Shown here piece after piece: positions 24,489 through 35,474 of a DNA stretch of 64,000 bases (positions within the stretch are counted from its first letter, which is position 1; each line of letters starts with the position of its first letter). The translations under genes and the position numbers were made by a program. This stretch comes from an uncultured Halomicronema sp. (GTDB lineage: Bacteria > Cyanobacteriota > Cyanobacteriia > Phormidesmidales > Phormidesmidaceae): the NCBI GenBank assembly GCA_937899725.1, contig CALCCA010000040.1, forward strand, positions 97,779 to 161,778, given 5' to 3'. The notes beneath the pieces are model-generated. The model searched no databases. It was not told the DNA's origin and saw nothing but the letters and a program-made list of their open reading frames with translations.

Positions 24489-25315
24489 GCCCATCTCTTG
24501 CCCGCGATCGCTTCACGCAAGCAGTTCAGCGCCCTGACGAAGCGATCAACTTGGGTCTGGCTGCCCTCTACATCGCCCAAGAGGAATATCCAGAGCTCGA
24601 TTGCGGCGCTTATTTGCGACGCTTGGACACGATGGCCGACGAATTGCGGGAACGGTTACCGGCGGAGGCTTATCCCCTCAAAATGATTCGTGCGCTCAAT
24701 CACTATTTGTTTGAGACCCAGGGTTTCGTCGGCAATAGCCAAGACTATTACAACCCGCAAAATAGTTTTCTAAACCAGGTTCTAGACCGACGGACGGGGA
24801 TTCCCATTACGCTATCCCTGGTCTATTTGGAACTCGCCAAACGCATTGACTTCCCGATGGCGGGGGTGGGCATGCCAGGACATTTTCTAGTCCGGCCCAC
24901 GTTAGCCGACATGGCCATCTTTGTAGATGTATTCCATCAGGGGGAAGTCCTGTTTGAGGAAGACTGCCGCGATCTCATCAGAACGCTATACGGCGCCGAT
25001 GCCAGAATGTTGCCGCAGCACCTAGAGGCGATCGGTGCAAAACCCTTCTTGGCGCGCATACTCACCAACCTCAAGATGATTTATCTGCAGCGGCCTGATA
25101 TTCCTCGAGCCTTGGCCGCAATTGACCGCATCCTGTTACTCATTCCCAACTCTCTAGCCGAACGCCGCGATCGCGGGCTCATTTATTACCGTGAGGGCAA
25201 ACTGTTGAAAGCTCGCGACGACCTCAAGTACTACTTGCTCAATCATCCTGACGCACCTGACACCTTTGAGATTCAACAGTTGATTAGCCAGATCAATATG
25301 CTCCTAGGCAGCTAA
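24485..25315 (+). CDS. SirB1 family protein (transglutaminase-like fold plus TPR)
   Basis: A 276-aa protein. Residues about 35-190 match the SirB1/DUF transglutaminase-like domain: INHYLF-like RALNHYLFETQGF, NSFLNQVLDRRTGIPITLSLVYLE-type core in which RRTGIPITLS is diagnostic, and GVGMPGHFLVR, equivalent to the Cys/His region although the usual catalytic Cys is not obvious. The last 80 residues form a TPR-like pair (ALAAIDRILLLIPN, RDRGLIYYREGKLLKARDDL). Biochemical role is unknown across the family. Start ATG overlaps the cruP stop by four bases. Confidence 0.9.
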   Translation: MSPSLARDRFTQAVQRPDEAINLGLAALYIAQEEYPELDCGAYLRRLDTMADELRERLPAEAYPLKMIRALNHYLFETQGFVGNSQDYYNPQNSFLNQVLDRRTGIPITLSLVYLELAKRIDFPMAGVGMPGHFLVRPTLADMAIFVDVFHQGEVLFEEDCRDLIRTLYGADARMLPQHLEAIGAKPFLARILTNLKMIYLQRPDIPRALAAIDRILLLIPNSLAERRDRGLIYYREGKLLKARDDLKYYLLNHPDAPDTFEIQQLISQINMLLGS

Positions 25316-25474
25316 AGTTAGCGGTGGCGGTTTTGCTGCAGGTCAGGTAAGCCAGTTTTGCCCACTGGGTCGCACCACCATTCGTGACCGCCGTTCATAT
25401 TCGGCGCGCGATCGCCCATGAATTCTTTTTCTGGCATTCGTGGTTATGAGCGCTCAAACAGCATCATACCCGTT

Positions 25475-25571
25475 CTCAGTGATCGGACTCCTGATGCAAT
25501 CTTGGCCATGCGGGGAAGCCGAGGGGCAGGGGAGCCAGATCGGTAGCCTGGTTTTAGAGCATCGGTATCAA
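25475..25571. repeat. Dispersed repeat family 2, copy 1
   Basis: A stretch beginning CTCAGTGATCGGACTCC and continuing GCAATCTTGGCCATGC matches 62466-62560 over about 95 bases at roughly three-quarters identity. It lies in the 450-base spacer before rpsL, which otherwise shows only the AT-rich promoter zone near 25690-25765. Confidence 0.65.
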
Positions 25572-25765
25572 ATAACGGCTTGATGCCCGTCTCCCAAGTT
25601 CCTACATGAGGCCGTCACTGCTGAGGAGGCCCGAGTTGGCTACCACGCTGGCTGAGGAGCAGGCGGCTTAAAATGTTCTCATTGACACTTCACGAAATTC
25701 TTCGGTATGATTAGAGCTTGTGAAATCAACCAAACACCACCCATTAAAGTTAACTTGACGACCCA

Positions 25766-26140
25766 ATGCCAACAATTCAGCAGCTAGTTAGAAGCGAACG
25801 TACAAAGCTAACCGATAAAACTAAGTCCCCGGCGCTCAAGAGCTGTCCTCAACGTCGTGGGGTCTGCACCCGTGTCTATACAACGACACCGAAAAAGCCT
25901 AACTCAGCACTGCGGAAGGTGGCTAGGGTTCGTTTGACATCTGGTTTTGAGGTCACTGCATATATTCCGGGTATTGGTCACAACCTACAAGAGCACTCTG
26001 TGGTCATGATTCGGGGCGGTCGGGTCAAAGATCTACCGGGCGTTCGATACCACATCATTCGCGGCACGCTAGACACTGCCGGAGTCAAAGACCGTCGACA
26101 AGGACGCTCCAAGTATGGTGCCAAAAAGCCCAAAGAGTAG
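25766..26140 (+). CDS. rpsL: 30S ribosomal protein S12
   Basis: Decoding-centre protein of the small subunit, 124 aa, full length. [12 protein letters not shown] at the start, [15 protein letters not shown] around the decoding-site lysine and [13 protein letters not shown] with the second lysine and modified Asp region are all intact; the end is [11 protein letters not shown]. First gene of the str operon; rpsG starts 139 bases on. Confidence 0.98.
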   Translation: MPTIQQLVRSERTKLTDKTKSPALKSCPQRRGVCTRVYTTTPKKPNSALRKVARVRLTSGFEVTAYIPGIGHNLQEHSVVMIRGGRVKDLPGVRYHIIRGTLDTAGVKDRRQGRSKYGAKKPKE

Positions 26141-26279
26141 ATTTCCGCCGATTCTTTGGCAGTCAATCTTTGACCCCATTTTCATAGGACGGGCATCGCT
26201 TGCATCGCAATGATGCCCTCCTCATAGCTCAAACAATTGATCTTCGTAATTATCTAGCTAAAGCATTGAAAGGATAACC

Positions 26280-26750
26280 ATGTCTCGCCGTACTTCTGCC
26301 CAAAAGCGTGTCGTTCCCCCTGATTCGGTTTATAACAGCCGTCTTGTCAGCATGATGATTCGTCGCATCATGCTAGATGGCAAAAAATCTGTGGCTAGCC
26401 ATATCGTCTACGATGCGTTTACTGTCATCGCCGAACGGACGGGTTCCGATGCCCTTGAGGTGTTTGAGGAAGCCGTTCGTAATGTAACCCCGTTGGTCGA
26501 AGTCAAGGCGCGGCGAGTGGGAGGGGCGACCTATCAGGTGCCCATGGAAGTTCGCCAAGATCGCGGCACCGCGCTTGCTCTACGGTGGATCACTCAGTTT
26601 TCGCGTAGCCGGGGCGGCAAAACGATGGCGATGAAGTTGGCTAATGAGCTGATGGATGCGGCTAATGAAACAGGGAGTGCTGTGCGCAAGCGTGAAGAAA
26701 CTCACCGGATGGCAGAAGCTAACAAAGCCTTTGCTCATTACCGATACTAG
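26280..26750 (+). CDS. rpsG: 30S ribosomal protein S7
   Basis: Small-subunit head assembly protein that contacts 16S rRNA near the exit site, 156 aa. Typical features: [12 protein letters not shown] start, [32 protein letters not shown] beta-arm region and [19 protein letters not shown] at the end. ATG is preceded by GAAAGGATAACC. Second gene of the str operon. Confidence 0.98.
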   Translation: MSRRTSAQKRVVPPDSVYNSRLVSMMIRRIMLDGKKSVASHIVYDAFTVIAERTGSDALEVFEEAVRNVTPLVEVKARRVGGATYQVPMEVRQDRGTALALRWITQFSRSRGGKTMAMKLANELMDAANETGSAVRKREETHRMAEANKAFAHYRY

Positions 26751-26846
26751 GTATCTCAGCCTGACGTTTGCCGCCTCAGACGTTTAATTTTCAAAACGAT
26801 AGACTAGGCATCGTGGGTTAGTCTCGCTATGGCTAAGGAGACCACC

Positions 26847-28922
26847 GTGGCACGTACGACTCCGTTAGAACGCGTTAGAAATATTGGGATTGCCGCTCAC
26901 ATTGACGCGGGCAAGACCACCACGACTGAGCGTATGTTGTTCTACTCAGGAGTGGTACATAAAATTGGTGAAGTCCATGAGGGTACTGCGGTAACCGATT
27001 GGATGGAACAGGAGCGCGAGCGCGGCATTACGATCACGGCGGCAGCGATCAGTACGGAATGGCGCGATCATCGAGTCAATATTATCGATACGCCAGGGCA
27101 TGTCGATTTCACCATTGAGGTGGAGCGTTCGATGCGGGTGTTAGATGGCGTGATTGCCGTCTTTTCCTCGGTGGAAGGGGTACAGCCTCAGTCAGAAACA
27201 GTCTGGCGACAGGCGAATCGCTATACGGTGCCAAGAATTGCTTTCGTCAACAAAATGGATCGCACCGGGGCTAACTTCTTTAGGGTTCATGAGCAGATTC
27301 GCGATCGCCTCAAATCTCCTGCAGTACCGATCCAAATTCCCATTGGCGCAGAAGAGGTGTTCGGTGGTGTCGTTGATTTGGTCAGAATGCGCGCGCGCAT
27401 TTACAACGATGACCTCGGCGTAGACATGACGGATACGGAGATTCCGGAGTCAGTTCAAGCGATCGCTGAGCAGTATCGGGTTGAACTGCTAGAGGCGATC
27501 GCCGAGACCGACGACACCCTGATGGAAAAGTATTTGGAAGGGGAGACGCTTTCTGAAGCTGAAATCGTGGCGGGGATTCGTCGAGCAGTTTTGACGGGTG
27601 CCATGGTTCCCATGCTCTGCGGGTCAGCCTTTAAGAACAAGGGGGTGCAGCTATTGCTCGATGCGGTGGTTGATTACTTGCCAGCCCCTATTGACGTCCC
27701 CCCGATTCAAGGGCTCTTACCGAGTGGTGGAGAAGTCAAAAGGCAGGCTGATGACAGCGAACCCTTTGCTGCACTGGCTTTCAAAATCATGGCTGACCCT
27801 TATGGTCGGCTCACCTTTATCCGGATTTACTCCGGCGTACTGGCTAAAGGCAGCTACGTTCTCAACGCGACCAAAGATAAGAAAGAGCGAGTTTCTCGTC
27901 TGATTATCATGAAAGCGGATGAGCGGATTGAAGTTGATGAGCTCCGAGCCGGTGATTTAGGGGCAGTTCTGGGTCTTAAGGATACGTTTACTGGGGATAC
28001 TATCTGTGATCCCAGTCAGCCTGTGATTCTGGAATCACTGTATATTCCAGAGCCAGTCATTTCGGTGGCGGTGGAACCCAGAACCACTCAGGCGATGGAA
28101 AAGCTTTCGAAAGCGCTGCAGTCACTCTCTGAAGAAGATCCGACTTTCCGAGTCAGTGTTGATCCGGAAACCAACCAGACTGTTATTGCGGGCATGGGCG
28201 AACTTCACCTGGATATCTTGGTGGATCGGATGCTCCGAGAATTTAAAGTGGAAGCCAATGTGGGGACGCCCCAGGTGGCTTATCGTGAGACCATTCGCCA
28301 GTCTTCTAAGGTTGAAGGTAAGTTTATTCGTCAGAGTGGCGGCAAAGGTCAATATGGACATGTCGTCATTCAAGTCGAACCGGCGGAAGCCGGCTCAGGT
28401 TTTGAGTTCGTTTCCAAAATTGTGGGCGGCACAATTCCGAAGGAGTTTATTGCTCCTGCCGAACAGGGTATGAAAGAGGCTTGCGAATCTGGTATCCTAG
28501 CCGGGTATCCTGTCATCGACCTGAAGGTCACTCTGGTAGACGGCTCTTACCATGACGTTGACTCCTCAGAAATAGCCTTTAAGATCGCCGGATCAATGGC
28601 TATGCGTGAGGGAGTTTTAAAAGCTTCTCCTGTACTCCTCGAACCTACAATGAAAGTTGAGGTCGAAGCTCCTGAGGATTTTCTTGGGGATATGATTGGT
28701 GACCTCAATTCTCGACGAGGTCACATCGAGGGTATGGGATCTGAAGACGGCATCACCAAGGTTACTGCTAAAGTACCCTTGGCTCAGATGTTTGGTTATG
28801 CCACTGATATCCGGTCCAAAACGCAGGGTCGTGGCATTTTTTCGATGGAGTTTAGTCACTATGAGGAAGTTCCTCGGACTGTGGCAGAGACCATCATCGC
28901 AAAAAACAATGGGAACGCGTAG
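26847..28922 (+). CDS. fusA: Elongation factor G
   Basis: GTPase that drives translocation, 691 aa from GTG 26847. AAGGAG lies six bases before this GTG and the product then begins [19 protein letters not shown], the standard cyanobacterial start; an in-frame ATG at 26829 would put the Shine-Dalgarno inside the gene. G1 is [10 protein letters not shown]3 DTPGH, G4 NKMD. Domains II-V follow, with [10 protein letters not shown] in domain III and [15 protein letters not shown] in domain V. tuf starts 26 bases after the stop. Confidence 0.97.
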   Translation: MARTTPLERVRNIGIAAHIDAGKTTTTERMLFYSGVVHKIGEVHEGTAVTDWMEQERERGITITAAAISTEWRDHRVNIIDTPGHVDFTIEVERSMRVLDGVIAVFSSVEGVQPQSETVWRQANRYTVPRIAFVNKMDRTGANFFRVHEQIRDRLKSPAVPIQIPIGAEEVFGGVVDLVRMRARIYNDDLGVDMTDTEIPESVQAIAEQYRVELLEAIAETDDTLMEKYLEGETLSEAEIVAGIRRAVLTGAMVPMLCGSAFKNKGVQLLLDAVVDYLPAPIDVPPIQGLLPSGGEVKRQADDSEPFAALAFKIMADPYGRLTFIRIYSGVLAKGSYVLNATKDKKERVSRLIIMKADERIEVDELRAGDLGAVLGLKDTFTGDTICDPSQPVILESLYIPEPVISVAVEPRTTQAMEKLSKALQSLSEEDPTFRVSVDPETNQTVIAGMGELHLDILVDRMLREFKVEANVGTPQVAYRETIRQSSKVEGKFIRQSGGKGQYGHVVIQVEPAEAGSGFEFVSKIVGGTIPKEFIAPAEQGMKEACESGILAGYPVIDLKVTLVDGSYHDVDSSEIAFKIAGSMAMREGVLKASPVLLEPTMKVEVEAPEDFLGDMIGDLNSRRGHIEGMGSEDGITKVTAKVPLAQMFGYATDIRSKTQGRGIFSMEFSHYEEVPRTVAETIIAKNNGNA

Positions 28923-28948
28923 GTTTAGTTTAGGGAAACGTAACGTAA

Positions 28949-30178
28949 ATGGCACGAGAGAAGTTTGAAAGAAACAAACCTCACGTCAACATTGGCACCA
29001 TCGGTCACGTCGATCATGGTAAAACCACGTTGACAGCAGCAATCACCATGGCTCTTGCGGCAGCTGGTGGCGCTAAAGCTCGTAAATACGAGGATATCGA
29101 CGCTGCGCCGGAAGAGAAAGCTCGTGGGATTACTATCAACACGGCACACGTTGAGTATGAGACTGACAGTCGTCACTATGCTCACGTTGACTGTCCGGGG
29201 CACGCTGATTATGTCAAGAATATGATCACGGGTGCAGCCCAAATGGACGGCGCCATTTTGGTCTGTTCGGCGGCAGATGGGCCCATGCCTCAAACCCGAG
29301 AGCATATTCTGTTGGCAAGACAGGTGGGTGTTCCGGCTCTGGTTGTGTTTTTGAACAAGCAAGACCAGGTAGACGATGAAGAGCTTTTGGAACTGGTAGA
29401 ACTTGAGGTTCGGGAACTACTCAGCGACTATGATTTCCCTGGTGATGATATTCCGATCACCATCGGCTCTGCTCTGAAGGCGGTGGAAGCCCTCACGTCG
29501 AACACTGCTATCACTCAGGGTAGTGATGAATGGGTCGATAAGATTTTGGCTCTCATGGCCACAGTTGATGAATACATTCCGACACCTGAGCGGGATATCG
29601 ACAAGCCGTTCTTGATGGCAGTTGAGGACGTCTTCTCAATTACCGGTCGGGGTACGGTCGCGACGGGACGGATTGAGCGCGGCGTCGTCAAAGTGGGTGA
29701 AACCATTGAGATCGTGGGTATCCGCGATACGCGTAGCACCACCGTGACGGGTGTCGAAATGTTCCAGAAGACTTTGGATCGAGGCGAAGCCGGCGACAAC
29801 GTTGGCGTGCTGCTGCGGGGTGTCCAGAAGGAAGACATTGAGCGCGGCATGGTGCTGGTTAAGCCGGGTTCGATTACGCCTCACACCACCTTTGAGGGTG
29901 AGGTTTACATCCTGAAAAAAGAGGAAGGTGGACGTCATACGCCTTTCTTCGCCGGTTACAAGCCTCAGTTCTACATTCGTACAACTGACGTGACGGGCGA
30001 GATTTCTGCCTACACGGCTGATGATGGCAGCACGGTAGAAATGGTCATGCCTGGCGATCGCATCAAGATGACGGTTAAGCTCATCAACCCAGTTGCGATT
30101 GAAAATGGGATGCGTTTTGCGATTCGTGAAGGCGGCCGCACAGTAGGTGCTGGCGTCGTTTCTAAAATCGTCGAATAG
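28949..30178 (+). CDS. tuf: Elongation factor Tu
   Basis: GTPase that delivers aminoacyl-tRNA to the ribosome, 409 aa as usual for cyanobacteria. G1 is GHVDHGKTT, switch II region [13 protein letters not shown]4 NKQDQVDD, followed by the beta-barrel domains II and III ([24 protein letters not shown], end VVSKIVE). Fourth gene of the str operon; a strong hairpin lies between it and rpsJ. Confidence 0.98.
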   Translation: MAREKFERNKPHVNIGTIGHVDHGKTTLTAAITMALAAAGGAKARKYEDIDAAPEEKARGITINTAHVEYETDSRHYAHVDCPGHADYVKNMITGAAQMDGAILVCSAADGPMPQTREHILLARQVGVPALVVFLNKQDQVDDEELLELVELEVRELLSDYDFPGDDIPITIGSALKAVEALTSNTAITQGSDEWVDKILALMATVDEYIPTPERDIDKPFLMAVEDVFSITGRGTVATGRIERGVVKVGETIEIVGIRDTRSTTVTGVEMFQKTLDRGEAGDNVGVLLRGVQKEDIERGMVLVKPGSITPHTTFEGEVYILKKEEGGRHTPFFAGYKPQFYIRTTDVTGEISAYTADDGSTVEMVMPGDRIKMTVKLINPVAIENGMRFAIREGGRTVGAGVVSKIVE

Positions 30179-30197
30179 GCACTCACTGATTCCACTG

Positions 30198-30236
30198 GGG
30201 GAGAGTTTTACCGCGTAAAACTCTCCCCTTCGTTTC
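30198..30236 (+). terminator. Terminator-like hairpin between tuf and rpsJ
   Basis: A 13-bp perfect GC-rich stem (30198-30210 with 30216-30228), 5-base loop, then TTCGTTT. Starts 20 bases after the tuf stop. The T-run is interrupted, so partial termination is likely. Confidence 0.7.
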
Positions 30237-30299
30237 TCCATACTCTGACGCTCAGAGTCTGAACCTCGAAAACTCAAGAAATTAACTCAGGCAAATTGC

Positions 30300-30617
30300 A
30301 TGGCAACTGTTCAACAACAAAAGATTCGAATTCGCCTTAAAGCCTTTGATCGACGGCTCCTTGACACCTCTTGTGAGAAGATCGTAGACACCGCTAACCG
30401 CACCAATGCGACTGCGATTGGCCCAATTCCTTTGCCCACCAAGCGTAAGATTTATTGCGTGTTGCGTTCTCCCCACGTCAACAAAGATTCTCGGGAACAC
30501 TTCGAAACCCGCACCCATCGTCGAATTATTGATATCTATCAGCCCTCTTCAAAAACGATTGACGCTTTGATGAAGTTAGATCTCCCGGCTGGTGTTGACA
30601 TTGAAGTGAAGCTGTAA
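30300..30617 (+). CDS. rpsJ: 30S ribosomal protein S10
   Basis: Small-subunit protein, also the NusE antitermination partner, 105 aa. [17 protein letters not shown] start, [32 protein letters not shown] core (shown by PLPTKRKIY and [11 protein letters not shown]) and [11 protein letters not shown] end are all standard. It closes the str cluster rpsL-rpsG-fusA-tuf-rpsJ, as in other cyanobacteria. Confidence 0.98.
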   Translation: MATVQQQKIRIRLKAFDRRLLDTSCEKIVDTANRTNATAIGPIPLPTKRKIYCVLRSPHVNKDSREHFETRTHRRIIDIYQPSSKTIDALMKLDLPAGVDIEVKL

Positions 30618-30790
30618 AGCCTTGGCTTCCTGTAGCAGTCAGTGATGCTGGGACAGCAGTGGTTTTCCTGTCTCAGCGGCTCACAATTTCCCGCCCTAAA
30701 AAACGATGCGATAGAATAAAAATGCTTGCGGCACGTGAGTTGACGCGCTCAAGTCTCTAGCACTATCGCGAATTTGGCACATTTAAATAA

Positions 30791-31429
30791 ATGCCCGCTT
30801 CTTCATTGGCTGTCAGAGAAATTCCCCTGTTCCCGTTACCTGAGCTAGTTCTTTTTCCAGGCGCTCATTTACCGCTTCATATCTTCGAGTTCCGCTACCG
30901 GATTATGATGAGCACCATTCTGCAAGGCGATCGCTGCTTTGGCGTTGTGATGTTCGATCCTGAGACGAAGCAACCAGCTCGGATTGGTTGCTCAGCCGAG
31001 GTTTTGCACTCTCAAAAGCTACCCGATGACCGGATGAAGATGCTAACGATTGGTCAGCAACGATTTCGCGTCTTAGACTATGTTCGCGAGAAGCCTTATC
31101 TGGTTGGACTGGTAGAGTGGATTGAGGATCAACCGACGGATCAAGATCTCTCCCCTTTAGTGGGTGAAGTTGATCAGCTCTTGCGCGATGTTGTTCACCT
31201 GTCGGCTAAGCTGACGAGCAGAGAAGTCGAATTACCGAACAATATCCCATCGCTGCCTCAAGAGCTGTCTTACTGGATTGCCAGTAACTTATATGATGCC
31301 TCTGATGAGCAGCAGGCTTTATTGGAAATGATCAGCACAGGCGGACGGCTTGAGCGCGAGGCGGAAATTTTGATGACGACACGTAATCATCTCGCTGCGC
31401 GGACAGCTCTCAAAGATGTCTGGGAGTAA
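30791..31429 (+). CDS. LON substrate-binding domain protein
   Basis: A 212-aa protein consisting of the N-terminal LON domain without ATPase or protease. Signature: IPLFPLPELVLFPGAHLPLHIFEFRYR, recognisable from LFPGAHLPLHIFE, then CFGVVMFD and GQQRFRVLDY. The second half is the helical LON part. Stand-alone LON proteins are common in cyanobacteria and are often found after rpsJ; their role is not established, though peptide or substrate recognition is assumed from Lon. It lies 170 bases after rpsJ. Confidence 0.92.
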   Translation: MPASSLAVREIPLFPLPELVLFPGAHLPLHIFEFRYRIMMSTILQGDRCFGVVMFDPETKQPARIGCSAEVLHSQKLPDDRMKMLTIGQQRFRVLDYVREKPYLVGLVEWIEDQPTDQDLSPLVGEVDQLLRDVVHLSAKLTSREVELPNNIPSLPQELSYWIASNLYDASDEQQALLEMISTGGRLEREAEILMTTRNHLAARTALKDVWE

Positions 31430-31528
31430 GGCTAGGCCGCGATGAGGAACTAGCTGTCTGGACTCAGAGCCAGCTTTAGAGAGCTTTTTAACGGTCTTTC
31501 CTGAGTTCAGCCGTCAGGTCATGAACTT

Positions 31529-33046
31529 TTAATCTGGCTTCATGCGCTGTTTGAGCTGATCACCGAAAGAGCTGCGTGATGCTAATCGCGCTTTGCCAGA
31601 AGCGGCCCATGACTGAAGCGCCTCTACCTGCTCTTGGGCCGTACGAGCTAAAGGGACGATCTGGCTTGCCGCTTCAAGAATGTCATCAGTCGTAAAATCT
31701 CGATCTTGACTAAAGCCAATGTGCATCGCTTCAATAATCGCCTGTTCAATTTCTGCCCCAGAAAAGTTAGGGGTTTCATAGGCTAGGCGGCTAAGATCAT
31801 AGCCCTGTAGATTGTGGGCCCGCAGACGACCCAAATGAACCTCATAGATGGACTGGCGCTCTTCTTGGGCAGGCAGGCCAACGAAGAAAATCTCATCGAA
31901 TCGTCCTTTACGCAAGAGCTCAGAGGGCAGGGCCTGAATATTATTGGCAGTGGCCACGACGAATACGGGTGATGTTTTTTCTGCCATCCAGGTAATAAAG
32001 GTGCCAAAGACGCGGCTGCTAGTACCGGCATCCCCTCGGCCATCAGTGCCGGCGAAGGCCTTATCGATTTCGTCAATCCATAAGACGCAGGGAGCTAAGG
32101 CTTCGGCGATCTGGATCATCTGCCGGGTGCGTGATTCTGATTCGCCGATGAGGCCGGCAAAGAGACGGCCCACGTCTAACCTGAGCAACGGTAAGTGCCA
32201 ATGGTGAGCGATCGCCTTGGCTGTAAGTGATTTACCCGTGCCTTGAATGCCCGCCAGCAGCAGTCCTCGAGGGTAAGGCAGGCCATATTGACGCGCTTTT
32301 TCGGAGAAGGCGTTGCCCCGCCTTAGCAGCCAGTCTTTCAGGTTGTCGAGGCCGCCAATATCTGAAATCTGCTCTTTAGCAGGATAAAAGTCAAGAATCT
32401 GCGTTTGTCGAATCGTCTGACGTTTTTCTTCTAACACCAGCTCGATATCTTCAGCGCGAAAGGTGCCTTGAGCGGCAATCCCTCGGGCTAGGACTCGGCG
32501 AATGCGCTCGATTGATAATCCTTGGCAAGATTGCACGAGCGTGTCTAAGTCTCCGGCGGAAAGACGGGCGTTTAAACCGGAAAGCAATCGCGTGATTTCA
32601 GCGCGAATCTCGTGCACGCTAGGCAGCGCAAACTCAACGACGGTAACGACTTCAGCTAAGTCATCGGGCACCTGAATTTGGGGTGCCAGTAGCAATATGT
32701 TTTTGGGTTGAGATTTGAGGCGACGCGCTAAATTCCTCAATTTACGAGCAATTGCAACATCTTCTAAAAACCGATGATAATCTCTCAGGATAAAGAGAGC
32801 GGCGACGGATTCTGGCAATTTCTCAATATGTTCCAGGGCCTGTAATGGATTGCGTCGGGCGACACCCTGATCGGTGGGATTCCCCTGATAGCCATCGACG
32901 AAATCCCAAGTGTAGATATTGCGGTTACTTAACTGCTGAGCAGCAACGGCGATCGCCCGTTCGACTCTTTCTTCCTCTAAGGTCGAGACGTAGACCACGG
33001 GATACCTGGCCCTCAAAAGCAGAAGAAGTTCTTCCTGAAAGCTCAT
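31529..33046 (-). CDS. ycf46: AAA+ ATPase, Ycf46 family
   Basis: A 505-aa member of the cyanobacterial/plastid Ycf46 group. Residues 1-240 form a degenerate N-terminal AAA-like region (LLLLLRARYPVVYVST, DFVDGYQ, LFILRDYHRFL). The active AAA module starts near DIGGLDNLKDWLLRR: Walker A GIQGTGKSLTAKAIA, Walker B CVLWIDEIDKAF, sensor 1 FVVATANN, Arg finger region ELLRKGRFDEIFFVGLP. In Synechocystis the homologue has been linked to regulation of photosynthesis and inorganic carbon use. Last gene of the rpmH-rnpA-yidC group, 35 bases after the YceD gene. It converges on the LON gene. Confidence 0.92.
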   Translation of the reverse strand: MSFQEELLLLLRARYPVVYVSTLEEERVERAIAVAAQQLSNRNIYTWDFVDGYQGNPTDQGVARRNPLQALEHIEKLPESVAALFILRDYHRFLEDVAIARKLRNLARRLKSQPKNILLLAPQIQVPDDLAEVVTVVEFALPSVHEIRAEITRLLSGLNARLSAGDLDTLVQSCQGLSIERIRRVLARGIAAQGTFRAEDIELVLEEKRQTIRQTQILDFYPAKEQISDIGGLDNLKDWLLRRGNAFSEKARQYGLPYPRGLLLAGIQGTGKSLTAKAIAHHWHLPLLRLDVGRLFAGLIGESESRTRQMIQIAEALAPCVLWIDEIDKAFAGTDGRGDAGTSSRVFGTFITWMAEKTSPVFVVATANNIQALPSELLRKGRFDEIFFVGLPAQEERQSIYEVHLGRLRAHNLQGYDLSRLAYETPNFSGAEIEQAIIEAMHIGFSQDRDFTTDDILEAASQIVPLARTAQEQVEALQSWAASGKARLASRSSFGDQLKQRMKPD

Positions 33047-33081
33047 TGTTTACCTACCCATGGCCATAACAACACCGAGAT

Positions 33082-33609
33082 TCAGTTATGAGAGGAGTCG
33101 TCAGCTAGCAGCTGTTGCTTCAAGGCCTCTAAAGCTGACCATCGCTCATCAATCTCCGGCCCCCGATCAGCCGGCTCGTCAACGCTAAGCCCGGAGCATT
33201 GTTCGTTACAAATCTGTCGTTGCGGCAAGCTCAAGCAAATCTGTTCATAGATCCAAGTTTCTGGTTCAAAGTAGCCACTGGGTGACAGGCTCTCGACCAA
33301 ATCATCGGGAGTGATCTCTTGCTCCAGGGGGAGGTCTTGAGAAGTACTGGCCACATCTTCAAGCCAGATAATTTCTTGGGCGTTGATCGCGACGCGATGA
33401 TTATATTGTTGCAGACAGCGATCGCACACGAGCGTGACGATGGTTTTTGCTGTGCCCCGAACATCCAAGAATGTCGTGCCATGGCGAACGGAAACTTCGG
33501 CTCTCACCGGGGTGAGCGTCGCCAAGTTATCAAAGGTCGTTTCAAACAGGAGCGATCGCGTGCGCTCAGCAGCTTTAAGTAGGTGCGGAATATAGATTGC
33601 GTCGTGCAT
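33082..33609 (-). CDS. YceD/DUF177 family protein
   Basis: A 175-aa protein. The CDRCLQQY motif in the middle (about residues 63-70) and a second Cys pair near the end (ICNEQCSGL) are the hallmark of DUF177/YceD, which is implicated in 23S rRNA accumulation and, in plants, plastid rRNA processing. DDLVESLSPSGYFEPE precedes the second pair, as usual. A zinc site from the four cysteines is likely. It sits between khpB and ycf46, 35 bases from each. Confidence 0.88.
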   Translation of the reverse strand: MHDAIYIPHLLKAAERTRSLLFETTFDNLATLTPVRAEVSVRHGTTFLDVRGTAKTIVTLVCDRCLQQYNHRVAINAQEIIWLEDVASTSQDLPLEQEITPDDLVESLSPSGYFEPETWIYEQICLSLPQRQICNEQCSGLSVDEPADRGPEIDERWSALEALKQQLLADDSSHN

Positions 33610-33644
33610 AATTCGACTCCCAATCGCACTACTTCTAGGCTCTC

Positions 33645-34142
33645 CTAAGGGGCCGGCTGTGAAGATTGCCGAACCACTAATCGTCGATCAGGCTCTCGCC
33701 CCCGGCTAAAGGTTTCTAAGCCATCAACCGCAGTAAAAAAGTGGTGTACCTGTCGCCGCTCAGCCGAAGATAACGCAGCCAGCTCACACTCTTCTCCGGT
33801 AGCTTGAGCTTTATCAGCGGCTTCCGTCACAATCGTCATCAGCTCAGCTTTACGCTTGGCCCGATGACCTGCTAGCTCAATTGTGTAGGGTTGCTGCTCG
33901 TCGGGCGAGCGGCCCAAATTTAAGATCGTGTTGGCTAAGTACTGGATAGCATCCAATGAATGACCTTGCTCACCCACTAGCTGCACTAGCTGTTCGGGGA
34001 GTAAGTCGGCCGAATCAATAGTCAGCCAGTAGCTTGCACCAAACTCATCTTCAACCCTTGAAGCGCTGATACCAGCCGCAATTCCCTGATAGTTGAGAAG
34101 CGTTTTTAGCCACTCAATGCCCACATTTTCAGCATTTTCCAT
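33645..34142 (-). CDS. khpB: RNA-binding protein KhpB/Jag (KH and R3H domains)
   Basis: A 165-aa protein. The N-terminal half holds a KH domain (LVGEQGHSLDAIQYLANTIL, shown by the GxxGxxLD pattern), the C-terminal half an R3H domain: ELAALSSAERRQVHHFF with the conserved Arg-His spacing, then GRE/DRRLVV. Binds RNA, probably with KhpA. The Jag N-domain is partly kept (GIEWLKTLLNYQG). It starts 6 bases after the yidC stop, the usual order. Confidence 0.9.
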   Translation of the reverse strand: MENAENVGIEWLKTLLNYQGIAAGISASRVEDEFGASYWLTIDSADLLPEQLVQLVGEQGHSLDAIQYLANTILNLGRSPDEQQPYTIELAGHRAKRKAELMTIVTEAADKAQATGEECELAALSSAERRQVHHFFTAVDGLETFSRGREPDRRLVVRQSSQPAP

Positions 34143-34148
34143 AGCTGT

Positions 34149-35306
34149 TTACGATGCCTTCTTTTTCTTCTTAGAACGACTGGGCTCAAATGGTAAAGTC
34201 TGCCGCTCATCTTCAGCCGTGATGACTGCGGCTTCGGCATCTACAATTTTCTGTAGGTTCTCGGGTAAAGGTTCCTTCGACAAGATGAAGCTTTGCAGGG
34301 TTTGGAAGATGTTGGCAATCACCATGTACATCAAAACACCAGCTGGCAAAGGGAAGAACAAGAACATCCCCGAAAAAATGATCGGCGTGAACTTACTGAT
34401 TGCGGCCTGCTGCGGATTTTCGTTGTTAGTAGACCCTTGACCTGCAAGTAGCTGGTTAGCATACAAACTCACCCCAAAGGTCAATACCATTAACAAGATA
34501 TCCCAGTGAATCTCACCTTCATCGCCCATTACTCCAACTCTGCCCAGGGCTTCAATAAATAAGAAGCCTTTCTGCGACGCCAAACCTGGCACCTTCACCT
34601 GCAGCGTGACATCTCCAGGGGCTAGCGCTTCAATACTGCCGTCGTCATTGATGCTAACGAGTTCACTGCCTTTGCTCGCCTCTACATAGGGTTTGAGAGA
34701 AGGTGCAGCATCGTACTCTTGTACCAGCTGACTCAACGATTCGCCGTCACCATCTTGCAGACGAAAGTCTGTTTTTTCACCCACTATCAAGCGGCTGCCG
34801 CCAGGCACAACAACTGACATGGGGAAATGTACCCCATCGGTGACATAGACGTTTTTAGGGGATGTTGAGAAGGCTTGCGGCTGAATCTGAGCAATCTTCT
34901 CTTGAGGAAAAATTTCCAGATTCACAGGGTAAGAAACATCGGAAAAAGGCGAGCCCCGCAGCGTTGCGAACAGGGCAAATAAGATCGGCATCTGTAGGAT
35001 AACCGGAAAGCAACCGGCCAAGGGGTTGCCAAACTCCTTGTAGACCTTGCCCATCTCTTCTTGCAGCTTAGAAGGATCGTCTTTATGACGCTCTTGAATT
35101 TCTTTAACGCGCTTCTGCATGGCGGGCTGAGCCACTTTCATGCGTCGCATATTGCGAATTGAGCCAGCGTTGAGAGGGTAGAGCGCAAATCGAATCACTA
35201 ATGTCAGCGCCACGATCGCAAGACCATAGCTAGGCACAACCCCGTAGAAAAAATCCAGGATTGGCAACATGATGTTGTTGGAAAGAAAGCCGATACCAAA
35301 ATCCAT
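34149..35306 (-). CDS. yidC: Membrane protein insertase YidC/Oxa1
   Basis: Inserts proteins into the plasma and thylakoid membranes, a 385-aa cyanobacterial form. First helix [22 protein letters not shown]; then [28 protein letters not shown] cytoplasmic hairpin (here seen as [15 protein letters not shown]) with the conserved Arg in [28 protein letters not shown] is helix 2. A large periplasmic insert of about 130 residues follows, as in cyanobacteria, then two more helices and a Lys-rich tail ([10 protein letters not shown]) that contacts the ribosome. Confidence 0.95.
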   Translation of the reverse strand: MDFGIGFLSNNIMLPILDFFYGVVPSYGLAIVALTLVIRFALYPLNAGSIRNMRRMKVAQPAMQKRVKEIQERHKDDPSKLQEEMGKVYKEFGNPLAGCFPVILQMPILFALFATLRGSPFSDVSYPVNLEIFPQEKIAQIQPQAFSTSPKNVYVTDGVHFPMSVVVPGGSRLIVGEKTDFRLQDGDGESLSQLVQEYDAAPSLKPYVEASKGSELVSINDDGSIEALAPGDVTLQVKVPGLASQKGFLFIEALGRVGVMGDEGEIHWDILLMVLTFGVSLYANQLLAGQGSTNNENPQQAAISKFTPIIFSGMFLFFPLPAGVLMYMVIANIFQTLQSFILSKEPLPENLQKIVDAEAAVITAEDERQTLPFEPSRSKKKKKAS

Positions 35307-35390
35307 TCGCGCTCTACCTCTGTGGGTCTGCAGTGATTGTCCGTCTAAATTTCAAGTACCTGTAACAGCGTAACGCTCTGTCAGGCATCT

Positions 35391-35461
35391 CCGTAACCCA
35401 TTAGGCACCTTAACATTTAGTTGCCAAACCTTTTACAACCTGAGGTTACGGATACCTACCC
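35391..35461 (-). promoter_or_regulatory. Inverted repeat in the yidC leader
   Basis: CCGTAACC (35391-35398) and GGTTACGG (35454-35461) flank 55 bases in the spacer between the PH-domain gene and yidC. It may fold in the transcript; no function is evident. Confidence 0.25.
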
Positions 35462-35474
35462 GACCACAGTGAGG

